Source of the DNA: Pandoraea oxalativorans
GTDB lineage: Bacteria > Pseudomonadota > Gammaproteobacteria > Burkholderiales > Burkholderiaceae
Assembly (NCBI RefSeq): GCF_000972785.3
Contig: NZ_CP011253.3
Span: 1 to 64,000 of the forward strand
Reading direction: 5' to 3'
DNA length: 64,000 bases
The first letter of the stretch is position 1; every line of letters starts with the position of its first letter. The notes beneath the pieces were generated by a model that saw only the letters and a list, made by a program, of their open reading frames with translations, had not been told where the DNA came from and ran no database searches. Position numbers and translations under genes: made by a program. This document shows, piece after piece, positions 11,572 through 21,407 of this stretch.

Positions 11572-11787
11572 TCACCCCTGCACCGGTATCCAGATCTCCA
11601 GCGTCCCCGCGCCGGTGACAGGGTCGAAATCGGCGCTGTAGCGCTCGAAGTCGGGTGCGTCGGCGGCTTGCAGTCCCGACTGTGGCAGCCATTGATGCCA
11701 GATCGTGTGGACGGTCTTGTGAATCGTGGAGATGTGGGCCTTGTGTTCGACTTCGATAAACCAGAGCGCTTTGGCAACCGGATGCAT
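11572..11787 (-). CDS. Truncated GyrI-like / effector-binding domain protein
   Basis: A 71-residue protein that matches only the C-terminal half of the GyrI-like (AraC effector-binding) domain: TIWHQWLPQSG, then ADAPDFERYSADFDP and the terminal LEIWIPV. Full domains are about 150 residues, so the N-terminal half is missing. A stop codon lies 11 codons before the ATG in this frame, and there is no strong ribosome site, so this may be a gene remnant. It is convergent with the methyltransferase gene, only 17 bases away. Confidence 0.6.
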   Translation of the reverse strand: MHPVAKALWFIEVEHKAHISTIHKTVHTIWHQWLPQSGLQAADAPDFERYSADFDPVTGAGTLEIWIPVQG

Positions 11788-11863
11788 GGCATTTCCGAGA
11801 ACGCGTCGGCGTGACTATAGGGCAGTGCTGCGAAGGCCATTTGATCGTTCTTGCGTGCAACGT

Positions 11864-13870
11864 TCAGCCGCCTGCTTTCATCAATCGCCAGAACGTCGTG
11901 CGACCGATGCCCAGCGCGCGGGCGGCGGCGGCGCGGTTGCCGGCGGCGGCTTGCAAGGCGGCAAGGGCGGCGTCGCGCGTGACGGCTTCACGTGCGGCGG
12001 CGTCCGGCGATGTCGGCGACGGACCATCGCCCCCGCGCTTTTGCGTGCCCAATCGCGCCAACTCGGGAAACACTTCGTGAAGCGTCTGTGCGTGACGCGC
12101 GACATCGGTATCGAGATAGATGGCCGCACGGGCCAACAGATTCTCCAGTTCGCGCACGTTCCCCGGCCAGTCGTAGCGATCGAACAGCGGTGTGAGCACG
12201 TCGAGAATGGGCTTCGACGCCCGCGCGTCCAACCCGTAATGCGCAGCGTTTCGCGCGAGCAATGTCTGCGCGAGCAGACGAATGTCGTCGCGCCGCTCGC
12301 GCAGCGCAGGCAGCGTCACTTGCAGAAGATTCAGACGGAAGTAGAGATCGGCACGGAAGCGTCCCTCGGCGACCAGCGCGTTGAGATCGCGATGCGTGGC
12401 GGCGATCACACGCACGTCCACCGGTACCGGCCGCCCCGACCCCAGCCGCATCACCTCGCGCTCCTGCAACACACGCAGCAAACGGCTTTGCATCGCCGCT
12501 GGCATCTCGCCAATCTCGTCGAGAAAGATGGTCCCCGTGTGCGCGATCTCGAACAACCCGGCCTTGCCGCCGCGACGCGCGCCCGTGAAAGCCCCCTCGT
12601 CGTGCCCGAACAACTCGCTCTCGATCAATCCCTCCGGTAACGCCGCACAGTTGAAGGCGACGAACGGATTGCCGCGTCGCGCGCTGGCGTTGTGAATCCC
12701 CTGCGCCACCAGTTCCTTCCCGGTGCCGCTCTCGCCCGTGAGCAGCACCGTCGCGTCGTGCGCGGCCCCCGCGCGGGCGAGACGGCGCACCTTCTCGATC
12801 TGCGGCGAGTCGCCGACCAGTTCGGCAAGCTCATGCTTCGCTACGAGATGCTTCGGGCGCTGCGTCGTGCGAAGCGACCGGTCGATGCGCTGCGCCATCT
12901 GGGCGTCCTGCACGGTGACCACCGCCCCCGAGCGCATGCCGTGTTCGTAGATCGGCACGCAACTCGTGATGAACGCACGGCCGTCGATATGCGCGAGCCG
13001 CTCCTCGACGGCAACGCCATCGTCCGACAACTCACGAAGCAGCGGCCCGAGCTTGCGTGTGAGTTCGAACTGGCGCGCGCCGTGCGTGGCGACCCGCTCG
13101 GCGTCGACACCCAACAGCGTGAACATCGCCGGATTCACCGCTTCGAGCTGACCGTTGTCGTCGAACGCCGCGACGCCGTCGCGCATGTGCGCCACGATGG
13201 TGTTCAGACGCATGCGTTTCGACTCTTTCTCGCGGCTCACGCGTGCGAGTTCCACCGACCGCTCGAAGGCTTCTTCCACCGCGCCGAGCGAATAGAGGAA
13301 GACGTGCTCCAGCCCCGCCTCCTGCGCGAAGTCGCACGCCATGCCGGGGCCGATGATGACCTTGCAGCCTTGCGCGGCCAGCGTGTCGACGGCGTCCTGT
13401 ACCTCGTCGACGGAGCGATACGCGCGCTGACGAATCTGGATCTTGAGCAATTGCCCGAGGTCGTCCAGCTCGCGCGAGACGGTTTCGTGCAGCACGAGAC
13501 CGAGCGGCTGGTCGGGCCATGTCGTCGTCGCACGTGTGATGGCGCTGAGCACGTCGAAGCCGTTGACCTTCACCGTCACGACTGGCACCGAGAGGTTCTC
13601 GCGCAGATACGCGCCGTTCGACCCGGCGGCGAGTACGACGTCGACCGCGCCCGACTCCACATACGACTGCAACGCCGTGACCGCCGCACCGTAGCCTTCG
13701 CGTACGGAGTAGAAGCGCGCGCGGTCGGTGTAACGCGGCGCGACCGTCTCGCAAAGGGTTTGCAAACGGCTGATGCTCACGAGGGCGATGCCCGGGCGAC
13801 GAGCACGAGGATCGAGCGGCGCGGGCGTGACGTGGCGCGGCGGCACCGCGTCGGAATGGCTGGGGGGCAT
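11864..13870 (-). CDS. prpR: Sigma-54-dependent propionate catabolism regulator PrpR
   Basis: A 668-residue enhancer-binding protein that activates the methylcitrate pathway genes. The N-terminal PrpR_N sensing domain (about 35-195) is followed by a PAS region (about 210-310), then the AAA+ sigma-54 activation domain with Walker A GESGTGKE, the sigma-54-contacting GAFTGA motif in FGHDEGAFTGARR, and GTIFLDEIGEMP. The C-terminal Fis-type helix-turn-helix has AAARALGIGRTTFWRLMK. I chose MPPSHSD at 13870 as start; the frame is open for 96 more codons upstream but these overlap the operator region and look non-coding. It is divergent from prpB. Confidence 0.92.
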   Translation of the reverse strand: MPPSHSDAVPPRHVTPAPLDPRARRPGIALVSISRLQTLCETVAPRYTDRARFYSVREGYGAAVTALQSYVESGAVDVVLAAGSNGAYLRENLSVPVVTVKVNGFDVLSAITRATTTWPDQPLGLVLHETVSRELDDLGQLLKIQIRQRAYRSVDEVQDAVDTLAAQGCKVIIGPGMACDFAQEAGLEHVFLYSLGAVEEAFERSVELARVSREKESKRMRLNTIVAHMRDGVAAFDDNGQLEAVNPAMFTLLGVDAERVATHGARQFELTRKLGPLLRELSDDGVAVEERLAHIDGRAFITSCVPIYEHGMRSGAVVTVQDAQMAQRIDRSLRTTQRPKHLVAKHELAELVGDSPQIEKVRRLARAGAAHDATVLLTGESGTGKELVAQGIHNASARRGNPFVAFNCAALPEGLIESELFGHDEGAFTGARRGGKAGLFEIAHTGTIFLDEIGEMPAAMQSRLLRVLQEREVMRLGSGRPVPVDVRVIAATHRDLNALVAEGRFRADLYFRLNLLQVTLPALRERRDDIRLLAQTLLARNAAHYGLDARASKPILDVLTPLFDRYDWPGNVRELENLLARAAIYLDTDVARHAQTLHEVFPELARLGTQKRGGDGPSPTSPDAAAREAVTRDAALAALQAAAGNRAAAARALGIGRTTFWRLMKAGG

Positions 13871-13901
13871 GACGTTGACTCCGGACTGCGCTGACGGCGT
13901 G

Positions 13902-13915
13902 ATGAAACGTTTCAT
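13902..13915. promoter_or_regulatory. Probable PrpR operator 1
   Basis: ATGAAACGTTTCAT is a perfect palindrome lying close to the prpR start, placed to allow autoregulation as well as action on prpB. Assignment to PrpR is by position. Confidence 0.6.
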
Positions 13916-14004
13916 CGCGTGTGCGACACCGCAAGGACCCGCTCCGATTCGCGCTATCGACGTTCCGAATCGGCGTTCAGCGAGCGTTCCATAAGCGTTT
14001 CGCG

Positions 14005-14018
14005 AGCGTTTCATGAAA
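14005..14018. promoter_or_regulatory. Probable PrpR operator 2
   Basis: CGTTTCATGAAACG is a perfect palindrome of the same half-sites as operator 1 in the opposite order. It ends about 110 bases before the -24 element of the prpB promoter. Confidence 0.6.
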
Positions 14019-14128
14019 CGTTCCAAATTCTGTTCGCCGATTTTGCCACATCCGCAAGAAACGGACTGCCCAGCGCAAGTCGCTGATTCGATGGTGGAAT
14101 TTTCGGCATTCTCAAGTGACGTCGCGTC

Positions 14129-14144
14129 TGGCATGCCGCTTGCG
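14129..14144 (+). promoter_or_regulatory. Sigma-54 promoter of prpB
   Basis: TGGCAT-N5-TTGCG fits the -24 (GG) / -12 (GC) consensus TGGCAC-N5-TTGCW with the invariant dinucleotides in place. It is 45 bases upstream of the prpB start and is expected from the presence of PrpR. Confidence 0.8.
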
Positions 14145-14189
14145 AACGGTCTTTCCATGTACCCGATAACTCACACGGAGACCGTCATC

Positions 14190-15071
14190 ATGACCACCGC
14201 GACTGCACAACGCCGCGCCGAATTCCGCCGAAAGGTCGAGGCCCGCCAGGGGCTGCTCGTGCCCGGCGCTTTCAACGCCCTCTCGGCACGCGTCATCGAA
14301 GACGCTGGTTTCGAGGCGATTTATCTGACCGGCGCGGGCGTCACCAACATGTCGCTCGGTCTGCCCGATCTGGCGTTCGTCGGACTGGCCGAGATGGCCG
14401 AACACACGGCGCGTGTGCGCGACGCCGTGTCGCTGCCGATCATCGTCGACGCCGACACCGGGTTCGGCAACGCACTGAACGTGCGTCACACGGTGCGCGT
14501 GCTGGAGCGCAGCGGCGCGGACGCCATCCAGTTCGAAGATCAGGTGCTGCCCAAGAAGTGCGGCCATTTCAACGGCAAGGCCGTGATCTCCGCCGACGAG
14601 ATGGTGGGCAAGCTTCGCGCCGCCGTCGATGCCCGCGAAGACGGCAACCTGCAAATCATCGCCCGCACCGACGCGGCTGCCGTCGAAGGGATCGAAGCGG
14701 CTATCGAGCGCGGCCGCCGTTTCATCGAAGCCGGTGCCGACATCCTCTTCATCGAAGCGACGGAGACGCTGGCCGACATCGAACGTCTGCCCGCACTGTT
14801 CGATCGTCCGCAACTGATCAACATCGTCATCGGCGGAAAGACGCCGACGCAATCGCAGCCGCGTCTGGCCGAACTGGGCTACGGCATCGTGTTGTACGCG
14901 AACGCCGCGCTGCAAAGCGCCGTACTTGGTATGCAAAAAGCGCTCGGCACGCTGCGCGACAGCGGGCGTCTGGACGAAGACCCGTCGCTGGTGGTGCCGT
15001 TCGCAGAGCGCCAGCGTCTGGTGAACAAGCCGTTCTACGACGCCCTCGACAAAAAGTACGCCGCCGACTGA
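14190..15071 (+). CDS. prpB: 2-methylisocitrate lyase
   Basis: Last step of the methylcitrate cycle, splitting 2-methylisocitrate into pyruvate and succinate. The 293-residue TIM-barrel protein of the isocitrate lyase/PEP mutase family has the LVPGAFNALSARVIEDAGFEA opening, IVDADTGFGNALNV (metal-binding aspartates), the active-site loop PKKCGHFNGK, and IARTDAAAVEGIEAAIERG. The start MTTATAQRR follows GGAG a few bases upstream; the open frame extends 59 codons further but crosses the sigma-54 promoter. prpC and other cycle genes are not next to it: the following gene is a transporter. Confidence 0.93.
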   Translation: MTTATAQRRAEFRRKVEARQGLLVPGAFNALSARVIEDAGFEAIYLTGAGVTNMSLGLPDLAFVGLAEMAEHTARVRDAVSLPIIVDADTGFGNALNVRHTVRVLERSGADAIQFEDQVLPKKCGHFNGKAVISADEMVGKLRAAVDAREDGNLQIIARTDAAAVEGIEAAIERGRRFIEAGADILFIEATETLADIERLPALFDRPQLINIVIGGKTPTQSQPRLAELGYGIVLYANAALQSAVLGMQKALGTLRDSGRLDEDPSLVVPFAERQRLVNKPFYDALDKKYAAD

Positions 15072-15210
15072 CCGGCGCCGCGCTCGACCTTCGCAAGTCG
15101 GTGACGCATCGAATCAGGTGCGTCGCCCGTTCTATCCCAAGCCGCACCGCATTGCCGCAATTGAGCATCACTGCATCACGGCATCAAACAAAAAGCATCG
15201 GAGACAGATT

Positions 15211-16539
15211 GTGACGCCCCCCTCGGATTCCCTCGCCGCACGTCAACCCCATTCGCGCAACGCTACCGCCACGACCGCGCGCGCGCCCGTCAAGATCGGC
15301 TCCATCGTCGGTGGCCTCGCGGGCAACCTGATCGAGTGGTACGACTTTCTCGCTTACAGCATCTTCTCGATCTATTTCGCGAAGGCCTTTTTCCCCGGCG
15401 ACAACCCGACCGTCCAGCTGATGAACACGGCAGCCATTGCGGCGGTCGGTTATGTGGCGCGTCCGTTGGGCAGTTGGCTCATCGGCCTGTACGCCGACCG
15501 TCGCGGCCGTAAGGCGGCCCTCACGGGCTCGGTGCTGGCGATGAGCGTCGGCTCCATGATGATCGCGCTCACGCCCGGCTACGCGACCATCGGCATCTTC
15601 GCGCCTATCGTGCTGATCGCGGCACGCTTGCTGCAAGGTCTGTCGATGGGGGGCGAGTACGGCACCAGCGCGACGTATCTGAGCGAAGTGGCACCGGAGA
15701 ACCGCAAAGGCTTCTTCCTCGGCTTCCTGCAAGTGAGCGTGGTGGCGGGACAACTCGTTGCACTGGGGCTCATGCTGGTGATGCAGCGCTGGTTGCTGAC
15801 GGCTGAGCAGATCGAACACTGGGGATGGCGTATTCCGTTCGTGCTGGGCGGCGTGCTGGCGCTGTTCGCGTTGTACATGCGTCGCAACGTGACGGAGAGC
15901 GAGGCGTTCGTCGACAGCGCGAAGAAGCGCGAGACGTCGATTGCACGCGAGGTGTTCGCGCACTGGCGTCAGATTCTGCTCGCCATCGGCATCACGATCG
16001 GTGGCACGGTCGCGTTCTACACGTTCACCGTCTACATGCAGAAGTTTCTGGTGAACTCGGTCGGCCTCACGAAAGAGACGTCGACGTTCGTCTCCACGCT
16101 CGCCCTGCTGCTTTACATGCCGCTGCAACCGCTGTTCGGGCTGCTGTCGGACGTGATCGGCCGTCGCAAGGTGCTGATGATCTTCGGCGTGAGCACCACG
16201 CTCTTCTCCGTGCCGCTTTTCACGGCGCTTAGCCACACGAAAGACCCGCTGGTGGCGTTTGCACTGTCGTTCGCCGGTCTCGTGATGCTCTCGGGCTTTA
16301 CGTCGGTGCACATGCTGGCGAAAACGGAGCTGTTCCCACCGCGTATTCGCGCGCTCGCCGTGGGCTTCCCGTATGCGCTGACAACGGCGATTCTCGGCGG
16401 CACGACGGAGTTCGTGGCGCTGCGCTTCAAGGCGAGCGGTCACGAGTCGTATTTCTACTGGTACGTGACGATCTGCGCGGCGATTTCGCTCGTCGTCTAT
16501 CTCAAGATGCCGGAGACGCGCGGGCGCAAGTTCGACTGA
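15211..16539 (+). CDS. MHS-family metabolite:proton symporter (MFS)
   Basis: An inner-membrane 12-helix transporter of 442 residues in the metabolite:H+ symporter branch of the MFS (KgtP/ProP-like). Diagnostic motifs are NLIEWYDFLAYS in helix 1, ADRRGRKAALTGSV in the loop between helices 2 and 3, LLQGLSMGGEYGTSATYLSEVAP near helix 4, and DVIGRRKVLMIFG in the central half repeat. I start at a GTG at 15211 with CGGAGAC upstream; a longer ATG start is possible but its extra residues are not membrane-like. It follows prpB by 139 bases and may import a carboxylate feeding that pathway; this is inference from position. Confidence 0.85.
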   Translation: MTPPSDSLAARQPHSRNATATTARAPVKIGSIVGGLAGNLIEWYDFLAYSIFSIYFAKAFFPGDNPTVQLMNTAAIAAVGYVARPLGSWLIGLYADRRGRKAALTGSVLAMSVGSMMIALTPGYATIGIFAPIVLIAARLLQGLSMGGEYGTSATYLSEVAPENRKGFFLGFLQVSVVAGQLVALGLMLVMQRWLLTAEQIEHWGWRIPFVLGGVLALFALYMRRNVTESEAFVDSAKKRETSIAREVFAHWRQILLAIGITIGGTVAFYTFTVYMQKFLVNSVGLTKETSTFVSTLALLLYMPLQPLFGLLSDVIGRRKVLMIFGVSTTLFSVPLFTALSHTKDPLVAFALSFAGLVMLSGFTSVHMLAKTELFPPRIRALAVGFPYALTTAILGGTTEFVALRFKASGHESYFYWYVTICAAISLVVYLKMPETRGRKFD

Positions 16540-16670
16540 GCGCTTTCCCGTGCGTGTTGACGGGCAGATTCCCGGCTTCCGCCGGATTCGCGAAATCCGG
16601 TGACGGATCCGCAAGGTGCGTTAGCCCAGGCGTGGCATCGTGGGCCGACTACCGCTGCGGAGTTCCGTCC

Positions 16671-17207
16671 ATGATGCTGTCGCCGATCCTCGACCTCAGT
16701 CTTGTCCCGCCGTCCGACGCGGAGGAATGGTGCCGCACGAGCGCGACGCCTGACGTCGCGTGCGATCTCGAAGGCGCGTTCAACGTTCCCGGACCGTCGT
16801 GGGCACTGCCGTTTCCGATCGTGCCGCCTGACACCGACACGGCGTTTCGTTTCCAGTCCGATTTTCTGGGACTGGGCGACGACGCGTACAACGACATCGT
16901 CACGCAATGGATCTGCGCCGTGCAGCACGGGAGCGGTACGCTCGCCTGGCGCGCGTTCGTCGCCCGATGGCAAATGCGGATTCCGGGCGGGCATGGCCGC
17001 TACACGCTGTTCGGGTTTCTGATGCAAAAGTTCGGCAGGATCGACATGCGCCTTCGTCCGGCCGCGCTCGAATGCTTCCTGACGGACGGCCCCGACGGAC
17101 GCGCGGCGGTGCAGCGTCACTGGCATCGGGTGGGGCTGGGGATGTTCTCGCGCGAGCATTGGCCATGGGTGCAACGGCTGCTGCGTCGGGCGGGCATGCT
17201 GCGGTGA
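16671..17207 (+). CDS. Hypothetical protein
   Basis: A 178-residue protein I do not recognise. GGAG lies 9-12 bases before a double ATG (MMLSPILDL), which I prefer over an open-frame start 39 codons upstream. The protein is rich in Trp, Arg and Pro, with aromatic segments such as WALPFPIVPP and HWPWVQRLLRR, no clear signal peptide and no membrane helix. Codon use is like the neighbouring genes. It stands between the MHS transporter and tRNA-Leu. Confidence 0.55.
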   Translation: MMLSPILDLSLVPPSDAEEWCRTSATPDVACDLEGAFNVPGPSWALPFPIVPPDTDTAFRFQSDFLGLGDDAYNDIVTQWICAVQHGSGTLAWRAFVARWQMRIPGGHGRYTLFGFLMQKFGRIDMRLRPAALECFLTDGPDGRAAVQRHWHRVGLGMFSREHWPWVQRLLRRAGMLR

Positions 17208-17268
17208 CTGTCGGCGAAGAAGGTGAGGAAGGTGACGAAGGCGCTGAAGAAAAGCGACGCAGGAAACG

Positions 17269-17303
17269 AAAAAGGCAGACGACCTTTCGATCTTCTGCCT
17301 TCT
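17269..17303 (-). terminator. tRNA-Leu terminator
   Basis: On the minus strand AAGGCAGA-AGATC, loop GAAA, then GGTCG-TCTGCCTTTTT form a stem with one mismatch and a T5 tail just after the tRNA CCA end. Confidence 0.7.
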
Positions 17304-17310
17304 GAAACCT

Positions 17311-17395
17311 TGGTGCCGACGGCGAGACTCGAACTCGCACAGCTTTCGCCACTACCCCCTCAAGATAGCGTGTCTACCAATTTCACCACGTCGGC
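17311..17395 (-). tRNA. tRNA-Leu (GAG anticodon)
   Basis: An 85-base class II tRNA. The acceptor stem GCCGACG pairs with CGTCGGC before the encoded ACCA/CCA end; the D arm is GTGGTGAAATTGGTAGACAC; the anticodon stem CTATC/GGTAG encloses loop TTGAGGG with anticodon GAG (codons CUC/CUU); a long variable arm and the T arm with GTTCGAGTC follow. Confidence 0.95.
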
Positions 17396-17530
17396 TTTGT
17401 CCCGCAAGGGAGCGCGATTGTAACGGGAAAATGGGTTTTTGTGAATGCTTCGCGCGCCGCGCAACCGTCTTGCGCGCGCGACGCGCTCATCACGGACACC
17501 TCCACGAGAGAGATATACGTGCGGTATATC

Positions 17531-19417
17531 TCACGCCGCCAGCCGTTGCGAGGCGCCGACCACCGTCAGCGCTGGCGCGTGCGCACCGCCAAAGCCGTGC
17601 GAATCCATGCCGTGTCCGTCGCGCAGACGGAAGCGGGCCACCGTCTCCGCGAGCATGCGCGCCTGTTCGCTGAGCATGGCCGACGCGGCTGCGGACTCTT
17701 CCACCAGCGCGGCGTTTTGTTGCGTCGCCTGATCCATCTCCGACACCGACCGGTCGATCTGGCTGATGCCCGCGCTTTGCTCGGTCATCGCGCCGTGAAT
17801 CTCGCTCACCAGACGCTGGACCCGAGTGATGCCGTCGACGATCTCATGCATCGTCGTGCCGGCCGCCTGCACGCGTTCCGTGCCGCTCTTCACGTTCTGC
17901 ACGGACGTCTCGATCAGGCCCTTGATTTCCTGTGCGGCGGCTGCGCTGCGTTGTGCCAGCGTACGCACTTCGCCGGCGACCACGGCAAAGCCACGGCCCT
18001 GCTCGCCCGCCCGCGCCGCTTCCACGGCGGCGTTGAGTGCCAAGATGTTCGTCTGGAAGGCGATGCCGTCGATCACGCTGATGATTTCCGTAATGCGTTC
18101 CGACGACTGCGTGATGGCGGCCATCGTGCCCACGGCGTCGGTCACGACCTGGCCCCCGCGTGCGGCGGCGGCGCTCGCGTCGTTGGCCAGCCGCGTTGCA
18201 TGCTCGGCGGTGTCGGCCGTCTGCTTGACGCTCGACGTCAGTTCCGTGAGCGCGGACGACGTCTCCTGCAACGACCCGGCCGATGCCTCGGTCCGCTGCG
18301 ACAGATCGCGGTTGCCCATTTCGATCTCGCTCGTGGCCGACGTCATCGACGACACGCCGGTGCGCACGTCGAGCATGACCGAGCTAATCTTGTCGACGAA
18401 GGCGTTGAACGACTTCGAGATCTGCGCGACTTCGTCATGACCGGTGACGTCCAGACGCTGGGTCATGTCGCCGTCGCCCGAGCCGATGGTGTCCATTGCA
18501 TCGCGCACGATCGACAGGCGCTTGAAGGCGCGCGAGGTGAAGATCGAGGCAATCAGCAGCGCGACGAGCGTGAGCACCACCAGCGTGACGATGGTGGCCG
18601 TGAGCACGTGCGTGAGACCCGACGTGGCTTCCGCGCGGTCGAGCGCGACCACCAGATACCAGTCCGTGCCGGGAATGCGCCTGGCCTTGAGCAGCTTGAC
18701 CGCGCCGGACAGTTCCATCGAGACCGGTGCCGCGCCGTCGGCAGCCATGCCCGGCAGCGAGTCGGCGGTCAGCGCGGCGCTGACGTCGGTGGACGGTTTG
18801 AGCGAGTACTTGCTGTCCGGGTGAGCGATCACCTGACCGTCGCTGGCGACGACCAGCGCGAGGCTCGACGGTGTGGGGTGCACGGCCTTGATGATGTCCT
18901 GCACGCCGGTGAGCGCCACAGCGCCGCTGATCGCACCGGTCGTCTGGCCGTCGCGCACGAGCGGCGCGGTGAAGGCCACATAAGGAATGCCCGTCGACGA
19001 ATCGCCGTATGGCTTGGTGACGGTCAGCTTACCGGCCGCGACCGCGCTCTTGTACCAGGGGCGAGCCGTCGGATCGTAGTCCGCCGGGGTGGGCGCGGTG
19101 GAGAAGAACGTCTTGTCCGACCAGCCGATGCTGGTGATCGGGAAGTCGTTGGTCTTGCCCATGAGCTTCACGAGACCGGTGGGGTCACCCTTTTCCACCA
19201 CTTGCGACGTGGCGACGACCGCCTGCGCCTTGTCGGCCGCCCAGCGCTCGACGGTGCCTGCGTTGCCGTTGGCCACGGCCGAGAGCGTGTGCTCGATACT
19301 GGACATCATGCTGTCGCGCACGATCACGTAGGTCGTAACGCCTGAGAGGATCAGTGCGCCCACGACCGTCAGACAGGTGATGAGCAGAATCCGGGTTCGC
19401 AACGAAGTGACTTTCAT
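17531..19417 (-). CDS. Methyl-accepting chemotaxis protein
   Basis: A 628-residue transmembrane chemoreceptor. It has an N-terminal membrane helix (about 10-32), a periplasmic dCache-type sensor (about 35-275; [25 protein letters not shown] and [18 protein letters not shown] are typical), a second helix (about 278-300), a HAMP domain, and a long cytoplasmic signalling coiled coil. The hairpin tip is [43 protein letters not shown] split around residue 460-490, the CheA/CheW contact. The dCache layout suggests amino or organic acid ligands but none can be named. It stands alone, without other chemotaxis genes nearby. Confidence 0.93.
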   Translation of the reverse strand: MKVTSLRTRILLITCLTVVGALILSGVTTYVIVRDSMMSSIEHTLSAVANGNAGTVERWAADKAQAVVATSQVVEKGDPTGLVKLMGKTNDFPITSIGWSDKTFFSTAPTPADYDPTARPWYKSAVAAGKLTVTKPYGDSSTGIPYVAFTAPLVRDGQTTGAISGAVALTGVQDIIKAVHPTPSSLALVVASDGQVIAHPDSKYSLKPSTDVSAALTADSLPGMAADGAAPVSMELSGAVKLLKARRIPGTDWYLVVALDRAEATSGLTHVLTATIVTLVVLTLVALLIASIFTSRAFKRLSIVRDAMDTIGSGDGDMTQRLDVTGHDEVAQISKSFNAFVDKISSVMLDVRTGVSSMTSATSEIEMGNRDLSQRTEASAGSLQETSSALTELTSSVKQTADTAEHATRLANDASAAAARGGQVVTDAVGTMAAITQSSERITEIISVIDGIAFQTNILALNAAVEAARAGEQGRGFAVVAGEVRTLAQRSAAAAQEIKGLIETSVQNVKSGTERVQAAGTTMHEIVDGITRVQRLVSEIHGAMTEQSAGISQIDRSVSEMDQATQQNAALVEESAAASAMLSEQARMLAETVARFRLRDGHGMDSHGFGGAHAPALTVVGASQRLAA

Positions 19418-19646
19418 GGGCTTTCATCGGTAGGCCCGCGTGCGAGCCGTTGATTGGGGGCGACCGCTCGGGCGGATTGGGGGCATCCGAGCAGCGAAAC
19501 AGTGATTCCATTACGTCCTTGCTCTCTGCGCTTACGGCTGGGCGGCGCAATAACTTTAGTGAGCAGGAATCAACGCCCGTGTGCTGCGCTTCAACGGCAG
19601 GCCCGATGCCCTTCAACGGTGCCTTCGACCGGTGGTTTTCTGTTTC

Positions 19647-20117
<471 letters not shown>

Positions 20118-20353
20118 GACCGTCTCCCGTGGATTGAAACGATAGACGGATGATGGCATAGGTGGGCCGCGCGTCGAATTCGGAATGCTTGAGCGCGTTC
20201 GCGATATCCAAGGGTTTCCCCAGACGGGTGACGCGCCAATGTCACAAGGGACTCCCGACGGCTTCACATTGCCAAAGTCCCAGGGCAGAAAGCGCAAGTG
20301 TGCCGTGCTATCGGTGCCAATCTGAAACGCCCATCTGTTTAAGGAGTTGCGCC

Positions 20354-20500
20354 ATGCCTAGGGTCGAAAGCGCGAATACGAATGCGGCAGCTTATGCGAC
20401 GCCAATGTCGTCCCAGCCCGTCAAGTCGGACGCCAGTCCACAAGACGAAAACCAATTGGTGAAAGCCGTGATCTATACGTTCGGTATGCGAATTAAATAA
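20354..20500 (+). CDS. Small unknown ORF with strong ribosome site
   Basis: A 48-residue ORF with AAGGAG 7 bases before its ATG. The first 30 residues are rich in Ala, Ser, Pro and Thr and lack a classical signal peptide, a composition also seen at the N-termini of the unknown proteins at 22.9 and 57.8 kb. It stops after LVKAVIYTFGMRIK. It may be a genuine small protein or the 5' remnant of a larger gene. No homolog recognised. Confidence 0.4.
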   Translation: MPRVESANTNAAAYATPMSSQPVKSDASPQDENQLVKAVIYTFGMRIK

Positions 20501-20759
20501 CTTCGGGCCTATTTCGGGTCCGCCACGCGGTTACGTCGGCGAACCTTCTCATACATCGAATTCGGCCACGCGCTATGCGGGGTATCCGGCGTGCAGAGTC
20601 CTGAACGTGATGTCGATCCGATCCCGTTAAGCGGACGTGAAGAGTGCGATTCGAGAGCACTATTACGGACAGGACACCAGGACGAACCCTGATTCGGTCC
20701 GGGGCTTGAGCGATGATGGAAAGCGGCGCGTTTTCGATGCCATTGTCAACCAGCGCGAT

Positions 20760-21407
20760 TTATCGCATGAGAGAGTCGGGGAAGTTCAGTGCGGTGGCAT
20801 GGCAGCCGTCGGCGAACTCATCGTCATGCGTCGGGAAGAGGATGCAGCGATCTTTGCCGAGTGCTGTGAACAAATCGATGAGCACGGCGCGTGAAGGACC
20901 GTCGAGGCCCCCGGTGGGTTCGTCTGCCAAGATGACACGCGGTGCGCCGAACAATATCGCCGTCAGATAGAACTTGCGACGTGTACCCGTCGACATCTGC
21001 TCGAAGCGCTTTTCCATGTGCGGCGTCAGGCTGAAGCGCTCAGCGAGATCGAGGACGTCTGCGCTCACGCTCACCCGGCGCTGTGCCGCCCGTTGCTCAA
21101 GAAAGCCTCGGCCCGTTTGCATGGGTGCCGTCATGCAATCGAACGGCACGACGGCCAACGCGGCCTTTGCGGCGTCGGGATCGCTCTGCATCGAACGTCC
21201 GTCGATCCATACCTTTCCATTCCCTGCATCCACCGTGCCTGCGAGCATGCCGAGCAGCGTGGTCTTGCCACCCCCGCCTTCGTCGCGCAATGCGAAGCAG
21301 CCGGGACCGGCGCTGAAACGCAGATGCTCGAAAAGGGTGAAATCGTCGAAACGTCGGGTAAGCCCTTCGAAGCGCAGCAGCGGTTCCTGAGAGATGGCGT
21401 CGCTCAT
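20760..21407 (-). CDS. ABC transporter ATP-binding protein with atypical P-loop
   Basis: A 215-residue ABC ATPase. Walker B VILADEPTGGLD and the switch histidine in FPTHDDEF are good, but the Walker A reads DEGGGGKTT, with Asp where the first Gly is expected, and the signature is MSTGTRRK rather than LSGGQ. The small size matches single-domain exporter ATPases. Its ATG overlaps the rcnR stop codon (ATGA), so the two are translationally coupled and likely under RcnR control. No membrane subunit gene is adjacent; it either works with a distant permease or has become a non-transport regulator. Confidence 0.8.
   Translation of the reverse strand: MSDAISQEPLLRFEGLTRRFDDFTLFEHLRFSAGPGCFALRDEGGGGKTTLLGMLAGTVDAGNGKVWIDGRSMQSDPDAAKAALAVVPFDCMTAPMQTGRGFLEQRAAQRRVSVSADVLDLAERFSLTPHMEKRFEQMSTGTRRKFYLTAILFGAPRVILADEPTGGLDGPSRAVLIDLFTALGKDRCILFPTHDDEFADGCHATALNFPDSLMR

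Larger units (their letters stand above)
13871..14189. promoter_or_regulatory. prpR-prpB divergent control region
   Basis: A 319-bp gap with two perfect 14-bp palindromes built from GTTTCAT/ATGAAAC (13902-13915 and 14005-14018), several further CGTTTC or GTTCC half-sites between 13960 and 14022, and a sigma-54 promoter at 14129-14144. The arrangement, upstream activator sites about 115-230 bases before a -24/-12 promoter, is what an enhancer-binding protein needs. Confidence 0.75.
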
